Shown here piece after piece: positions 8,581-16,498 of a stretch of DNA of 64,000 nt. A program made the translations under genes and the position numbers. The stretch is from Olsenella sp. An285 (lineage in GTDB: Bacteria > Actinomycetota > Coriobacteriia > Coriobacteriales > Atopobiaceae). Within the stretch, counting starts at the first letter, position 1. Every line of letters begins with the position of its first letter. The stretch covers positions 266,140-330,139 of the forward strand of contig NZ_NFIZ01000001.1 of NCBI RefSeq assembly GCF_002159625.1. Direction: 5' to 3'. The notes under the pieces are model-generated. The model saw only the letters and a program-made list of their open reading frames with translations, had not been told where the DNA came from and made no database searches.

Positions 8581-9243
8581 CTAGGGGAGCTCGCCTACAT
8601 AGAGTGCTGCGGCAACCAGCGCAACGGCCACGATCGCGACCAGCCAGACATTCCAGTGGGGGATGAACCAGCGAAACAGGAAGTCGCGCGGGACCTCCTC
8701 CGTCGGGTCGCGTCCCTCGAGAAACGCCGTCGCGGCGACGGCGCCCGCGAGGTCGTGCTCTCGCATGAACGCGCGCAGGCGGGGGACTGCGCGGAGTGCG
8801 AGGATGGCCTCACAGACGACCATGACCAGCAACATGATACCGCGCAGGGGCTCGACTGCTGGACTCGCGTGTCGCAGCGGCGAGAGCAGGTAGCGCACGA
8901 AGACGAGGGCGATGCAGACGACGAGCAGCGTGGCGCAGAGCGCGAGCAGCTGCAGGAGCTCGTGGCGCTCGTTGGCGGTCGACCGCACGGCTTGCGCGCC
9001 CCTCTCGCCGATGAGCGCGTCGACCGTCGTTCCAAAGACCTGGCCGAGAAGGACGAGGCTCTGCACGTCCGCCAGCGTGCGCCCCGCCTCCCAGTTTTCG
9101 ACCGTCTGCCGAGAGACGTGGACGCGCCGGGCGAGCTCGGCCTGGGAGAGCCCCGCAGCCTCGCGGAACTCGCGGATGCGCGCGCCGATGATCCGCTGCG
9201 CGGTCGCTTGGTCGTTGGTCCTCTCGGTGGTCTTTTCGTCCAT
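8581..9243 (-). CDS. XRE-family regulator fused to membrane segments
   Basis: A 220-residue protein: residues 15-75 are a helix-turn-helix of the Cro/CI type (GLSQAELARRVHVSRQTVENWEAGR), followed by a linker and about four hydrophobic segments (LLQLLALCATLLVVCIALVF and others). Membrane-tethered XRE proteins like this are common in Gram-positives, often with unknown signals. The ATG at 9243 has GGAGGC upstream; a longer in-frame version starting further up lacks one. It is divergent from the small membrane protein at 9424, suggesting shared control. Confidence 0.82.
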   Translation of the reverse strand: MDEKTTERTNDQATAQRIIGARIREFREAAGLSQAELARRVHVSRQTVENWEAGRTLADVQSLVLLGQVFGTTVDALIGERGAQAVRSTANERHELLQLLALCATLLVVCIALVFVRYLLSPLRHASPAVEPLRGIMLLVMVVCEAILALRAVPRLRAFMREHDLAGAVAATAFLEGRDPTEEVPRDFLFRWFIPHWNVWLVAIVAVALVAAALYVGELP

Positions 9244-9423
9244 GGCGCCTCCCTTGAGGCAAGTGTACCCACCCGTCCGCCCAGGGGCGCCCGCGTGGCG
9301 GCGAGAGGTATGGCAAAGGGTTTTGCTATGGCTGTGAGCTGGGACGATGCTCTTCTCAACCATTCTTTTGCGTGGATTGTCCACAGCTCGGGATATAGTG
9401 GTCGCAGACCGAAAGGAGTGCCC

Positions 9424-9720
9424 ATGCTTCCCCTTGCTCTCGGCGTTCCCGTGCTCTTGCTGCCCGTGGTTGCCGCGACCGTCCAGCCTAGTGCCCGCAC
9501 GCTGGGCCTCGTTGCGGTGAGCTATTTCTTCCTGGCACTATGTCTCACATCAGTGCTGTGGTGTAACGTGGTTGCCGACGATTCGACGCTTTTGGACACA
9601 GTCAATGGCTGGTTCTTTGGAGCGGCCTTCCTCATGGTCTGGGCGACGCTCTTCTCCGGCGTCGCCGTTGTACGTTGCGTCCGTCATTCATCATGTTTTT
9701 CCGGACAGAATCGGGGCTGA
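9424..9720 (+). CDS. Small membrane protein, unknown function
   Basis: A 98-residue hydrophobic protein with three likely transmembrane segments (VPVLLLPVVAATV, LVAVSYFFLALCLTSVLW, GWFFGAAFLMVWATLFSGV). GAAAGGAG precedes the ATG. Not recognised. The C-terminal residues SCFSGQNRG are encoded by the palindromic repeat at 9687-9754, so the ancestral end has been replaced. It is divergent from the membrane XRE regulator, a possible partner. Confidence 0.65.
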   Translation: MLPLALGVPVLLLPVVAATVQPSARTLGLVAVSYFFLALCLTSVLWCNVVADDSTLLDTVNGWFFGAAFLMVWATLFSGVAVVRCVRHSSCFSGQNRG

Positions 9721-9754
9721 ATAGGGTCGTTTTTGTCCGCAGAAACATGGTGAA
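9687..9754. repeat. Palindrome with CCGGACAAAA-type core, copy 1
   Basis: TTCATCATG and CATGGTGAA outer arms with inner TTTTCCGGACAGAAT and TTTTTGTCCGCAGAAA. It overlaps the 3' end of the small membrane protein. A second copy with different outer arms is at 12837-12912. Confidence 0.75.
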
Positions 9755-9774
9755 CGCACGTAAGGAGGGACACG

Positions 9775-10221
9775 GTGGAGAAGGACGTCGTTGAGGTTCG
9801 GGAGCTCACTGCGGACGTGAGTCTGACCCGGTTCAACGAGATTCTCGCCCTATACGGGGCGGTCGGCTGGACAAACTACATCGCTCGCCCCGATACGCTG
9901 CGCGCGGGGTACGAAGGCTCCCTCGCCGCCTGGGGCGCATTTGCGGGCGATAAGCTCGTTGGGGTCGTGCGCGTCGTGGGTGACGGGGTGACGATCGTCT
10001 TCGTGCAGGACCTGATCGTCGCGCCGTCGCATCAGCGCAGAGGCATTGGGGCCCAGCTCATGCAGGCCGTCATGAACCGTTTCTCGGACGTCTACCAAAT
10101 GGAGCTCCTCACGGACGACGGGTCGGGTGCCTGCGCGCTCTATGAGAGGCTCGGCTTTGTTCGCAGCGACGCGATGGGATGCGTCAGCTATGTCAGGGTT
10201 GCAGTAGGGTCAGGTGCGTGA
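9775..10221 (+). CDS. GNAT-family N-acetyltransferase
   Basis: A 148-residue single-domain acetyltransferase. The acetyl-CoA loop is visible as VQDLIVAPSHQRRGIGAQLMQAV (about residues 80-105), followed by LYERLGFVRS near the end. The GTG start has AAGGAGG upstream. GNAT enzymes transfer acetyl from acetyl-CoA to an amine; the substrate is not predictable here. It is a single gene downstream of a palindromic repeat. Confidence 0.88.
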   Translation: MEKDVVEVRELTADVSLTRFNEILALYGAVGWTNYIARPDTLRAGYEGSLAAWGAFAGDKLVGVVRVVGDGVTIVFVQDLIVAPSHQRRGIGAQLMQAVMNRFSDVYQMELLTDDGSGACALYERLGFVRSDAMGCVSYVRVAVGSGA

Positions 10222-10368
10222 AGGATCCGTTCTCTGATTGAGGCACGTTGCGGCAGGGTACAATGAGCTCGACGGCGGCCTACGCGTGGAGGCCTAGGCA
10301 GCGTCGTCTTTGGGTTCGTGGCCGCCAGCGCAAGCGCTTGCGGCCCCTCGCCGTCTTACGTTGTTGAC
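10222..10368 (+). other. Gene-free stretch with promoter-like box and hairpin
   Basis: The gap holds TACAAT (about 10258), a plausible -10, followed about 60 bases later by the imperfect hairpin GGCCGC...GCGGCC (about 10320-10345), which contains CAAGCGCTTG. No frame with a ribosome site follows. It could be a short non-coding transcript or decayed sequence. No known RNA family is recognised. Confidence 0.25.
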
Positions 10369-10851
10369 TTACAGCCTCCGGCGCCAGCGCGCACCGCTCT
10401 CGGTGCGCTCGTAGGGCTCAAAGCCGGCGGCCGAGAAGCATCGCTGGGACGCGACGTTCCAGTCGTAGATCTCGCCAACGAGGACCTCGCGCCAGCCGAG
10501 GCTGCGCGCACGCTCGCAGAGCGCCTCGATCACGCGCCGCCCGGCGTGGCGCGACCGCAGGTCCTTCTCGCCGATGACGATGGGGAGGTCGCCCGGGCAG
10601 AGCGTGACGTCGCCGACCGCGCGCCAGCCGGAGTCCGCGCCTTCGTCGCGCACCTCGATGAACCAGAGCTCGCCGCGCTCCGAGAGCCAGTCGTACATCC
10701 GCGCGAGTCGCTCCGGCGTGTAGGGCTCGCGCTTCCCGTCGACCATCCAGAGCGTCTCGGGGTCTTGGTACCACGAGAGCGCCTCGGCGGGCGGCGCGTG
10801 CAGTCGAACGAGCCGCAGGTCGGTGGCTATATCAAGAATGCTTGGCGACAT
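10369..10851 (-). CDS. GNAT-family N-acetyltransferase
   Basis: A 160-residue acetyltransferase of the RimJ/RimL-like branch: WRAVGDVTLCPGDLPIVIGEKDLRSRHAGRRVIEALCERARS carries the acetyl-CoA binding region (R/Q-x-x-G-x-G/A type, here RHAGRR), and IYDWNVASQRCFSAAGFEPYERTE is the typical C-terminal motif. The start overlaps the end of the small upstream gene by 20 bases, so the two are coupled. Confidence 0.82.
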   Translation of the reverse strand: MSPSILDIATDLRLVRLHAPPAEALSWYQDPETLWMVDGKREPYTPERLARMYDWLSERGELWFIEVRDEGADSGWRAVGDVTLCPGDLPIVIGEKDLRSRHAGRRVIEALCERARSLGWREVLVGEIYDWNVASQRCFSAAGFEPYERTESGARWRRRL

Positions 10852-11020
10852 CGGTCCTCTCCTGCATCCGCCTCTCAAGCCGTCGAATCTCCTCGGTTGC
10901 CTCCTCGACCTTTTCCTCGATGTCCGGGACGTCGCAGGGAGGGTCGGGGACTCCCGTGAACCAGAGCGACGTCCCGCCGAACTCGTTGAACCTGAGGTAT
11001 GGCCTGCGCGGGATGTCCAT
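10832..11020 (-). CDS. Small protein, 62 residues, coiled-coil C-terminus
   Basis: Begins MDIPRRPYLRFNEFGGTSLW after GGAGGGGCGTC. The second half (DIEEKVEEATEEIRRLERRM) is a strongly charged amphipathic helix, probably a coiled coil. Not recognised. It is translationally coupled to the downstream acetyltransferase and may be its regulator or partner, but this is only inferred from position. Confidence 0.6.
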   Translation of the reverse strand: MDIPRRPYLRFNEFGGTSLWFTGVPDPPCDVPDIEEKVEEATEEIRRLERRMQERTDVAKHS

Positions 11021-11096
11021 GACGCCCCTCCTTCGTAGCCCCTGCCGTAGCGCATGCCCCCCGCGTTGGGGTGAACGCTTTCGATAATGGTCTCTC

Positions 11097-11188
11097 GTTG
11101 CTACATGAAATACCATGTAGCAACTGCGGTCAAACGACCAAAAGGCCCCTCGAGGAGTCGGTTGCTACATGATTTTGAATGTAGCAAC
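11097..11188. repeat. Pair of GTTGCTACATG palindromes
   Basis: Two palindromes, GTTGCTACATG...CATGTAGCAAC (11097-11124) and GTTGCTACATG...ATGTAGCAAC (11161-11188), flank 36 bases holding GGTCAAACGACC and CCCCTCGAGGAG. The whole block can fold as two stem-loops or one long stem. It lies in the intergenic space next to a deletion scar. Confidence 0.75.
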
Positions 11189-11218
11189 GGCAGCGCGGAC
11201 GAGAAGGACGTGCCGCCG

Positions 11219-11345
11219 TTACCCGAGCGTGTTCGCGATGATGTTGGCGGCGCCCTCGAGGTAGGCGTCGCGCGCCGCCTCGTCGTAGCAGAGGCGGTCG
11301 TAGCACTGTGCCTCGCCGAAGGTCATCTCGTCGTCGCTCTCCTCC
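11219..11345 (-). pseudogene. C-terminal remnant of an unidentified gene
   Basis: The minus strand reads HACSWEESDDEMTFGEAQCYDRLCYDEAARDAYLEG... (segments shown in part) to a stop at 11219. The residue composition looks like real coding sequence, but upstream the frame runs into the antisense of the FtsX-type remnant. It appears to be the 3' end of a gene whose 5' part was lost when a deletion joined it to the neighbouring permease gene. The parent family is not recognised. Confidence 0.4.
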
Positions 11346-12799
11346 CAGCTGCAGGCGTGTCCGTGGCAGCGGTGTTTGTCGGCGCGCTTGCACCCGCGCT
11401 CCGTGCAAGCCGCCTGCCCGCCGTCGAGGCCATGCGCGGGGTAGAAGCCAGCCTGGGCTCGTCGGTGGGGAGAGGGTCCGGCGCTCGGACAGCTTCGGCG
11501 CACAGAGCGCGCCTGCAGAACTCGCGGCGGACCCTCTCCCCACCGACGAGCCGCGAGGTTCCCGTCCTTCTCGCCCGGCGCTTCCGTCGTTCGGGCAGGT
11601 CGCGCGGAAGGGCGACGGTGGCTGCGCTCGCGCTTTCCGTGGCGCTTCTGGTGGGCGGCGGCGTCATGGCGACCTATCAGGGAGAGACCATTTTCGCGGG
11701 GACGCCTGCGGACGTGAGCGTGAAGGTGAGTCGCGAGGGAGCTGCGGCTGCGCTGGGTGCCAAGAGCGAGCTTGCCTATCTGCCTGCGCTGCTTGAGCGG
11801 CTGCGGGCTCAGGACGGCATCGACGAGGCGGGCTTCGTGTCCAAGACGCAGGTCTCTCTGGATCTGGACGACAATGCCGTTGCAGAGTGGGCCGACGGGG
11901 AGATCTGGCGTCCTGACGGCAACGTCTTTGGCACGGTCCTCTACGTCGACGACGCCACATGGGCGCGTCTTTGCGAGGAGGTGGGCGCCGCGGCGAATCC
12001 GGGAGGTTGCATCGTCGTGAACGAGGTGACCGACGCGGACCGCGCGGGGGAGCGGCCGTTTTCCGAGGCGCTTCTCGGCACGGGGCTCTCCGTCGTCGGG
12101 GCGGGCGTGTCGTGGGAGGTCGTGGGGCTTCTCGACGGTGTGCCGGGGTGGTTCTGGCTCACGCGCGGCGAGCTTGAGAGCGTTCTTCCCACGGTGCTCG
12201 CATCGGCGTCCACCGTCGCGAACGTTGACCGGGATCTCGTTGGGTACGGCCTCGTCACGCTCTACGCCACGGCGGAGGACTCGGTGCGCGCCGCTGAGGA
12301 CGTCGAGCGTCTGCTCGAGGAGGATCCCGCGCTCGCCGCCTTGGACGGGGCCGTGGACGAGCGGGCCGAGACGCATCGGGCTCAGGTGTTCTATACGGCG
12401 CTGGAGGTTCTGCTCTCGGGAGTCGGCATCGTCGCCGCCGCGGTCGGCCTGGCGAGCGTCTTCAACGCCTCGGCCGCGAGCGTGCTGCTGCGCGGGCATG
12501 ACTTTGCCGTGCTGCGCTCCGTGGGGATGGGGGAGCGGGCGCTGCGGCGGATGCTCGCGTACGAGCGCGTGCGGACGGCGGCATGGGGCCTTGCGCTCGG
12601 TCTTGCCGTGGCGCTCGCGTTTGACGTCTGGCTCTACGTGCGGGGTGGCATTAGCGTGCGAAGCCTGGGTCTCGTCGTTCCCTGGGCGCACGTGGCGGGG
12701 GCGGTGGTGCTGGTTGCGCTCGTCCTTCTCGCCAGCTGCGCGTACGCGATGCACCGGCTGCGGGACGTTCCGCTGCTCGACGCGCTCCGCGCTGACTGA
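11333..12799 (+). pseudogene. 5'-truncated FtsX/MacB-type ABC transporter permease
   Basis: The frame enters mid-protein: GVSVAAVFVGALAPALRASRLPAVEAMRG is the typical end of a first FtsX domain. It is followed by a linker, a membrane anchor (VAALALSVALLVGGGVMATY), a roughly 210-residue extracellular MacB-like domain, and a second FtsX domain with three transmembrane segments ending DVPLLDALRAD. The N-terminal half (membrane anchor, first extracellular domain and first part of FtsX1) and any start site are missing, and no ATPase gene is adjacent. An inverted repeat is inserted in frame in the linker (11456-11552). Likely non-functional. Confidence 0.7.
11456..11552. repeat. Long inverted repeat inserted in frame, conserved inner core
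   Basis: Perfect 25-base arms (11456-11480 and 11528-11552) beginning GGCTCGTCGGTGGGG surround a 47-base core containing ACAGCTTCG and TGCAGAACT. Core elements recur in order in the repeat at 36704-36823, whose arms are unrelated. Within the FtsX-type remnant it preserves the reading frame. Confidence 0.85.
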
Positions 12800-12836
12800 T
12801 TTCCGTCACGAGCCTCTTGCCAACTTTGCGGCACCG

Positions 12837-12912
12837 TTCAATCGCCATGTTTCTCCGGACAAAATCGCCTCCTCAGACGACCAGTTTTGTCCGCAGAAAC
12901 ATGGCGATTGAA
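12837..12912. repeat. Palindrome with CCGGACAAAA-type core, copy 2
   Basis: Outer arms TTCAATCGCCATG and CATGGCGATTGAA, inner TTTCTCCGGACAAAAT and TTTTGTCCGCAGAAA. Same core as 9687-9754 but longer, different outer arms. It lies between the FtsX remnant and the convergent regulator gene, where it could also end transcription. Confidence 0.82.
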
Positions 12913-12930
12913 TTACTGCCCGAACTGAGG

Positions 12931-14133
12931 TCAGCGATTGCGTTGGTCCGTCGCCGCAGGGTCCGTATATGCCAGTAGCCGCTCTAAAGTTGCGACGATC
13001 TCGCGGTAGCGCGGGTCATCGCTCGCGAGCTCGCGCCACTCGGGGGACGTGACCTCCTCGACGAGTGCTCGGCGCATGAGCTCGGCTACCTCGTCCACCT
13101 GATGGGCCTTGTGCTCGGCCCAGGCCTCGCCGGCGCGGGAGGGGTCGAGGCGGTCGGCCATGCGGTCCCAGAGCGGGGAGCTGGACGGATCCGGATTCGC
13201 CGGGGTCGCCGCCAGGGCTTCGACCGCATGCGCAAGCGCCTCGAGCGCCGCGTCCTTCTCGCCCGCGCGACGCAGGGTCTCGGCGACCTCGAGGGACATC
13301 GTTGCCGAGAAGAACGGGTTCACCGCGCCCATGTCGAGCGCCTCGAAGACCGCCTCGGCGGCGCCACCTGCCGCGAGTGCGAACGTGGCGTCGTCACGCA
13401 TGCCCATCTCCTGCATGAGCGACGAGAGCACGAAGCTCGCCGCGCGCAGTCGCTCCGCCTGCAGGAGCTCGAGGGCCTCGTCGTCGCGGCCGAGCTTGCG
13501 GTAGGTCGAGGCCAAAAGCATCGTAGGAGCGCTCGCGTCCTGTCGGCGCACGAGCGGCTCCAGCAGCGCCGCGGCCTCCTCTAGGCGTCCTGCCTGGAAG
13601 AGTGTCGTTGCCTTCTGCTGCTGCGCGAGGTAGAGGGTCGACGGGTCCGTCGCCACCTCGAGCACGCGGCCGAGAAGGGCGAGTGCGTCGTCGACAAGCG
13701 CGTCGGCATCGGGCGCGCAGCCCCTCTCGCCCGCCGGCGCGAACGGCGTTGCCATGCCGCCCGCCCACGCCGTGAGGAGCGACGCCAGCATGAGCAGCAG
13801 GTTCGCGTCCGAGTAGTGCTCCGCGGCAAGTGCGCGCAGCGTCTCGTGCGCCTTGGCGAGGTCCTTCTCGCCCAGAGCGTAGACCTCGGCGTAGAGCGCG
13901 GCGGACTCCTCCTGGGTGAGCTCGTCGCGCCAGTCGAAGAGCTCGTCCAGGGAGAGCGAGAAGAACGCGGCGATGCGCGGCAGCAGGCTCACGTCCGGGA
14001 GGCTCTGCCCGAGCTCCCACTTGCTCACGGCGGCTTTCGATACGCCCAGGTGGGCGGCGAAGGTCTCCTGCGTGACGCCAGCACGACGCCGTTCTCGCGC
14101 GATCGTGCGGCCGATGTTGATGGATGCGTCCAT
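12931..14133 (-). CDS. XRE-family regulator with long TPR-like C-terminal region
   Basis: A 400-residue protein. Residues 8-65 are a Cro/CI helix-turn-helix (VTQETFAAHLGVSKAAVSKW). The remainder is an all-helical, Ala/Leu-rich array with TPR-like signatures (AGRLEEAAALLEPLVRR, LGRDDEALELLQAERL, AGEKDAALEALAHAVEAL). Regulators of this plan resemble Rgg/PlcR-type proteins, whose repeats can bind peptides; the ligand here is unknown. The ATG at 14133 follows GAGGGGGCATC. Single gene. Confidence 0.85.
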   Translation of the reverse strand: MDASINIGRTIARERRRAGVTQETFAAHLGVSKAAVSKWELGQSLPDVSLLPRIAAFFSLSLDELFDWRDELTQEESAALYAEVYALGEKDLAKAHETLRALAAEHYSDANLLLMLASLLTAWAGGMATPFAPAGERGCAPDADALVDDALALLGRVLEVATDPSTLYLAQQQKATTLFQAGRLEEAAALLEPLVRRQDASAPTMLLASTYRKLGRDDEALELLQAERLRAASFVLSSLMQEMGMRDDATFALAAGGAAEAVFEALDMGAVNPFFSATMSLEVAETLRRAGEKDAALEALAHAVEALAATPANPDPSSSPLWDRMADRLDPSRAGEAWAEHKAHQVDEVAELMRRALVEEVTSPEWRELASDDPRYREIVATLERLLAYTDPAATDQRNR

Positions 14134-14488
14134 GATGCCCCCTCGACGTGAGACCATCTATCGACTCAAGAATACGGTCGAGCAAGAGTGGAATCAAAGG
14201 AGCGCTGGTTGACATCTCGCGCCAAATGTCAACCTGGGCGCTACCACATCAAGATGCCTGTCCCTCTATGCGGAGGTGCCCGAGCTGCTACCGTCCGTTG
14301 ACGGCGAGGTTACCGAGAGACACATACACTTCTTAGGCCAATGGTTTGCCGATAACTGAGGTGGAGCCGAAAGGCTCATCTCTGAGCCAATTCAGGCTGT
14401 CACGTTTTGTGCGCGGACGTGTGTAGTAGGTGACGGGATGGCGGCCGCATCCCAGAGACGAGAGACGGACCTGAGAGAAGGCTGGCCG
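14134..14488. other. Gene-free 355-base stretch with one palindrome
   Basis: Contains the palindrome at 14207-14234 and a degenerate GCCTGTCCCT half-core near 14255, but no supported gene. Upstream of the sigma-factor gene there is no clear housekeeping promoter; an ECF-type autoregulatory promoter would be expected, and none could be assigned with confidence. Confidence 0.4.
14207..14234. repeat. Short palindrome GGTTGACAT...ATGTCAACC
   Basis: Nine-base perfect arms with a ten-base spacer (CTCGCGCCAA). It lies 73 bases upstream of the start of the XRE/TPR regulator. It could be an operator for that regulator or another variable-arm repeat. Confidence 0.6.
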
Positions 14489-15013
14489 ATGCAGATCCCC
14501 CGCAATGCACCCGACCGCGACCCCGAGCGGCTCGTGCGCGCCTATGCCGACCTCGTCCTGCGCGTGTGCTACACCTACCTGCGCTCGACGTCCGACGCCG
14601 AGGACGTCTGCCAGGACACGCTCGTGAAGCTCATCTGCCGCGACGAGCCGTTCCGCGACCCCGGCCACGAGCGCGCCTGGGTCATACGCGTGGCGGCGAA
14701 CGCCTGCAGGAACCTGCTGCGCGACCGCGGCGCGCACCCGGCAGTGGGGCTCGACGACGTGCCGGAGCCGGCGGCGCAGGCGCCCGGCGAGGACGCGCTC
14801 CGGAGGCGCGACGACCGCGTGCTCGGCGCCGTGATGGCGCTCCCGCTGCCGCAGCGCGAGGCGGTCTACCTGCACTACTACGAGGGCTACCCCACGCGCG
14901 AGGTCGCTCGGATCGTCGGCGCCACCGACGACGCCGTGCGCCAGCGCCTGAGCCGCGCCCGCGCGAGCCTCAGAGACCACCTGAAGGGAGACTACGATGA
15001 CTTCCCCGCTTGA
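14489..15013 (+). CDS. ECF-family RNA polymerase sigma factor
   Basis: A 174-residue sigma-70 family protein. Region 2: DPERLVRAYADLVLRVCYTYL, then AEDVCQDTLVKL and RAWVIRVAANACRNLLRD. Region 4: LPLPQREAVYLHYYEGYPTREVARIVGATDDAVRQRLSRARASL. The start at 14489 is chosen because region 2 begins soon after; an in-frame ATG at 14438 is an alternative. The 3' end overlaps the next gene by 17 bases. Together with the DUF4179 gene it forms a sigma/anti-sigma pair that probably responds to an envelope signal. Confidence 0.9.
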   Translation: MQIPRNAPDRDPERLVRAYADLVLRVCYTYLRSTSDAEDVCQDTLVKLICRDEPFRDPGHERAWVIRVAANACRNLLRDRGAHPAVGLDDVPEPAAQAPGEDALRRRDDRVLGAVMALPLPQREAVYLHYYEGYPTREVARIVGATDDAVRQRLSRARASLRDHLKGDYDDFPA

Positions 15014-16121
15014 TTCCTACACCGTCTCGATGGATGGCCTGCACTTCTCCGACGAGGCCAAGGCCCGCATGGCTGCGCGTCTGCAGGAGGTTGCCACCGC
15101 AAGAGACGCCGAGAAGAACGCGCAGCCTGCGGCCCCTGCCGAGGTCCTGACCACGCCCGCGCGCCGCCCGCGCCGCTGGGCGCGTGTCGCCGCCGGGCTT
15201 GTCCTGGCGCTCACGCTGGGCGGGGGCGGCACCGTCGCCGTGGCGGCGGGCGTGCTTCCCAACCCGGCCGACGTGCTCTTCGACGTCTTCGGCGGCGCGC
15301 CGGCCCAGACCGAGCTCCTGAACGAGGTGGGCCGGCCGATCGGCGCGAGCGCGACCTCGAACGGCGTCACCGTGACGGCCGAGGCCGTGGTGGGCGACCG
15401 GTCGAACTTCACCGTCGTGTACGACGTCGAGTTCGGCGACCCCTCCGCGCTCGAGGGGATCGAGCCCGGCGAGGACGGCACGCTGCCGCTCGTGGCCGAG
15501 GCCACCCGCTACGTCGACGGCGTCAACGGCGGGGGCGGAGGGTCCTGGTTCTTCGACGCCGACCCGGGCGACGGAACCATCCAGTACGCCGAGACCATGG
15601 GCTTCACCACCTGGAACGGCGCCGGCATCATCGGGCGCACCATGCGCTTCTGGATGAGCGAAATCAGGGCCTACGATGCCGAGGGTGGGTACACGACCCT
15701 GGTGACCGGCAACTGGAGCCTCAAGTTCGAGATGAACTACGTCGACACGACCGTCGACCTCCCTGCCGGCCAGGAGACGACGTGGCAGGGCGCGGACGTC
15801 ACGGTCGACGCCGTGGCGGTGTCCTCCGTCGGCGTCACGGTCGACTACACGATCGACCGGCAGATCGGCGACCTCGGCTCCTCGGGCAAAATGAGCGACG
15901 AGGCCAAGGCGAAGACGGAAGCGGTCACCGGCCTGCCCGTCACCGTGACCTTCGCGGACGGCACCACGTTCGACGCCACCAACGCCAACACGCACGCGGA
16001 GGAGCAGGACGACGGCACGAGCGCCGCCACCAAGACGGTGACCTACGACCGCATCGTGGCCGCGGGCGACATCGTGAGCGTGACGGTCGGCGACGTGGAG
16101 ATTCCCGTGAGCGCCGCGTAG
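14997..16121 (+). CDS. DUF4179-type membrane protein, probable anti-sigma factor
   Basis: A 374-residue protein with a cytoplasmic N-terminus (about 60 residues), one transmembrane segment (VAAGLVLALTLGGGGTVAVAAGVL, about residues 60-85) and a large extracellular beta-rich domain. DUF4179 proteins are routinely encoded directly after ECF sigma factors and act, or are thought to act, as membrane-bound anti-sigma factors. The 17-base overlap with the sigma gene supports a one-to-one complex. A terminator follows. Confidence 0.82.
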   Translation: MTSPLDSYTVSMDGLHFSDEAKARMAARLQEVATARDAEKNAQPAAPAEVLTTPARRPRRWARVAAGLVLALTLGGGGTVAVAAGVLPNPADVLFDVFGGAPAQTELLNEVGRPIGASATSNGVTVTAEAVVGDRSNFTVVYDVEFGDPSALEGIEPGEDGTLPLVAEATRYVDGVNGGGGGSWFFDADPGDGTIQYAETMGFTTWNGAGIIGRTMRFWMSEIRAYDAEGGYTTLVTGNWSLKFEMNYVDTTVDLPAGQETTWQGADVTVDAVAVSSVGVTVDYTIDRQIGDLGSSGKMSDEAKAKTEAVTGLPVTVTFADGTTFDATNANTHAEEQDDGTSAATKTVTYDRIVAAGDIVSVTVGDVEIPVSAA

Positions 16122-16140
16122 GGCTGACGCAACTATTGAC

Positions 16141-16183
16141 GAGAGGGGCGAGCCGCCATCCGGGAGGCTCGCCCCTCTTGTTT
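16141..16183 (+). terminator. Rho-independent terminator of the sigma/anti-sigma operon
   Basis: GAGAGGGGCGAGCC pairs with GGCTCGCCCCTC across an 11-base loop, followed by TTGTTT, 19 bases after the stop. Confidence 0.85.
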
Positions 16184-16283
16184 CAGCGGTGCCTTTCCGC
16201 TCGAAGTAACACAACTGCGCAGGTGGCCCCTTTTGTGCCGTGAGGGCATGATGTCCCGGGCTAGCGTTGTTCGAGGAGGTGCC

Positions 16284-16498
16284 ATGGGCACAGCAGGAGC
16301 GACCCGCACCGCCCGTGCCTGCGGGAGCACTCGTACGGGGGCTCCGAGGTGTGGTTCACGAACTACCCGGAGAGCGAGGGTGGCTTCGACACGCTCGACG
16401 AGGACGTCGGCAGGGCCGTGGCCGACCTGAGGAGGCTCGCGGGCGAGGCTTCGCGTGGGGCGGGCGACGCGGGCGACGAGAGGGGTGTGCAGAGGTGA
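16284..16498 (+). pseudogene. Small gene disrupted by a one-base frameshift
   Basis: AGGAGG precedes ATG 16284, but this frame soon becomes Arg/Thr-rich nonsense. From about 16322 a different frame reads REHSYGGSEVWFTNYPESEGGF and continues as an acidic, plausible protein to the TGA at 16496. Adding one base near TGCGGG (about 16321) would join them into about 71 residues. The TGA overlaps the GTG of the next gene, as in an operon. Either a true mutation or an assembly error. Family not recognised. Confidence 0.45.

Noticed and set aside
7888..9720. A 610-codon plus-strand frame over the gene at 7972 and the XRE regulator
   Set aside because: Composition is that of an antisense shadow; only the last 98 residues, with their own ribosome site, look real.
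11219..12754. A 511-codon minus-strand frame over the FtsX remnant
   Set aside because: Arg/His-rich shadow translation; only the last 40 or so residues look like real coding.
14250..14275. Degenerate GCCTGTCCCT words (also near 21820) as REP copies
   Set aside because: Only half of the core is present and no paired arms were found.
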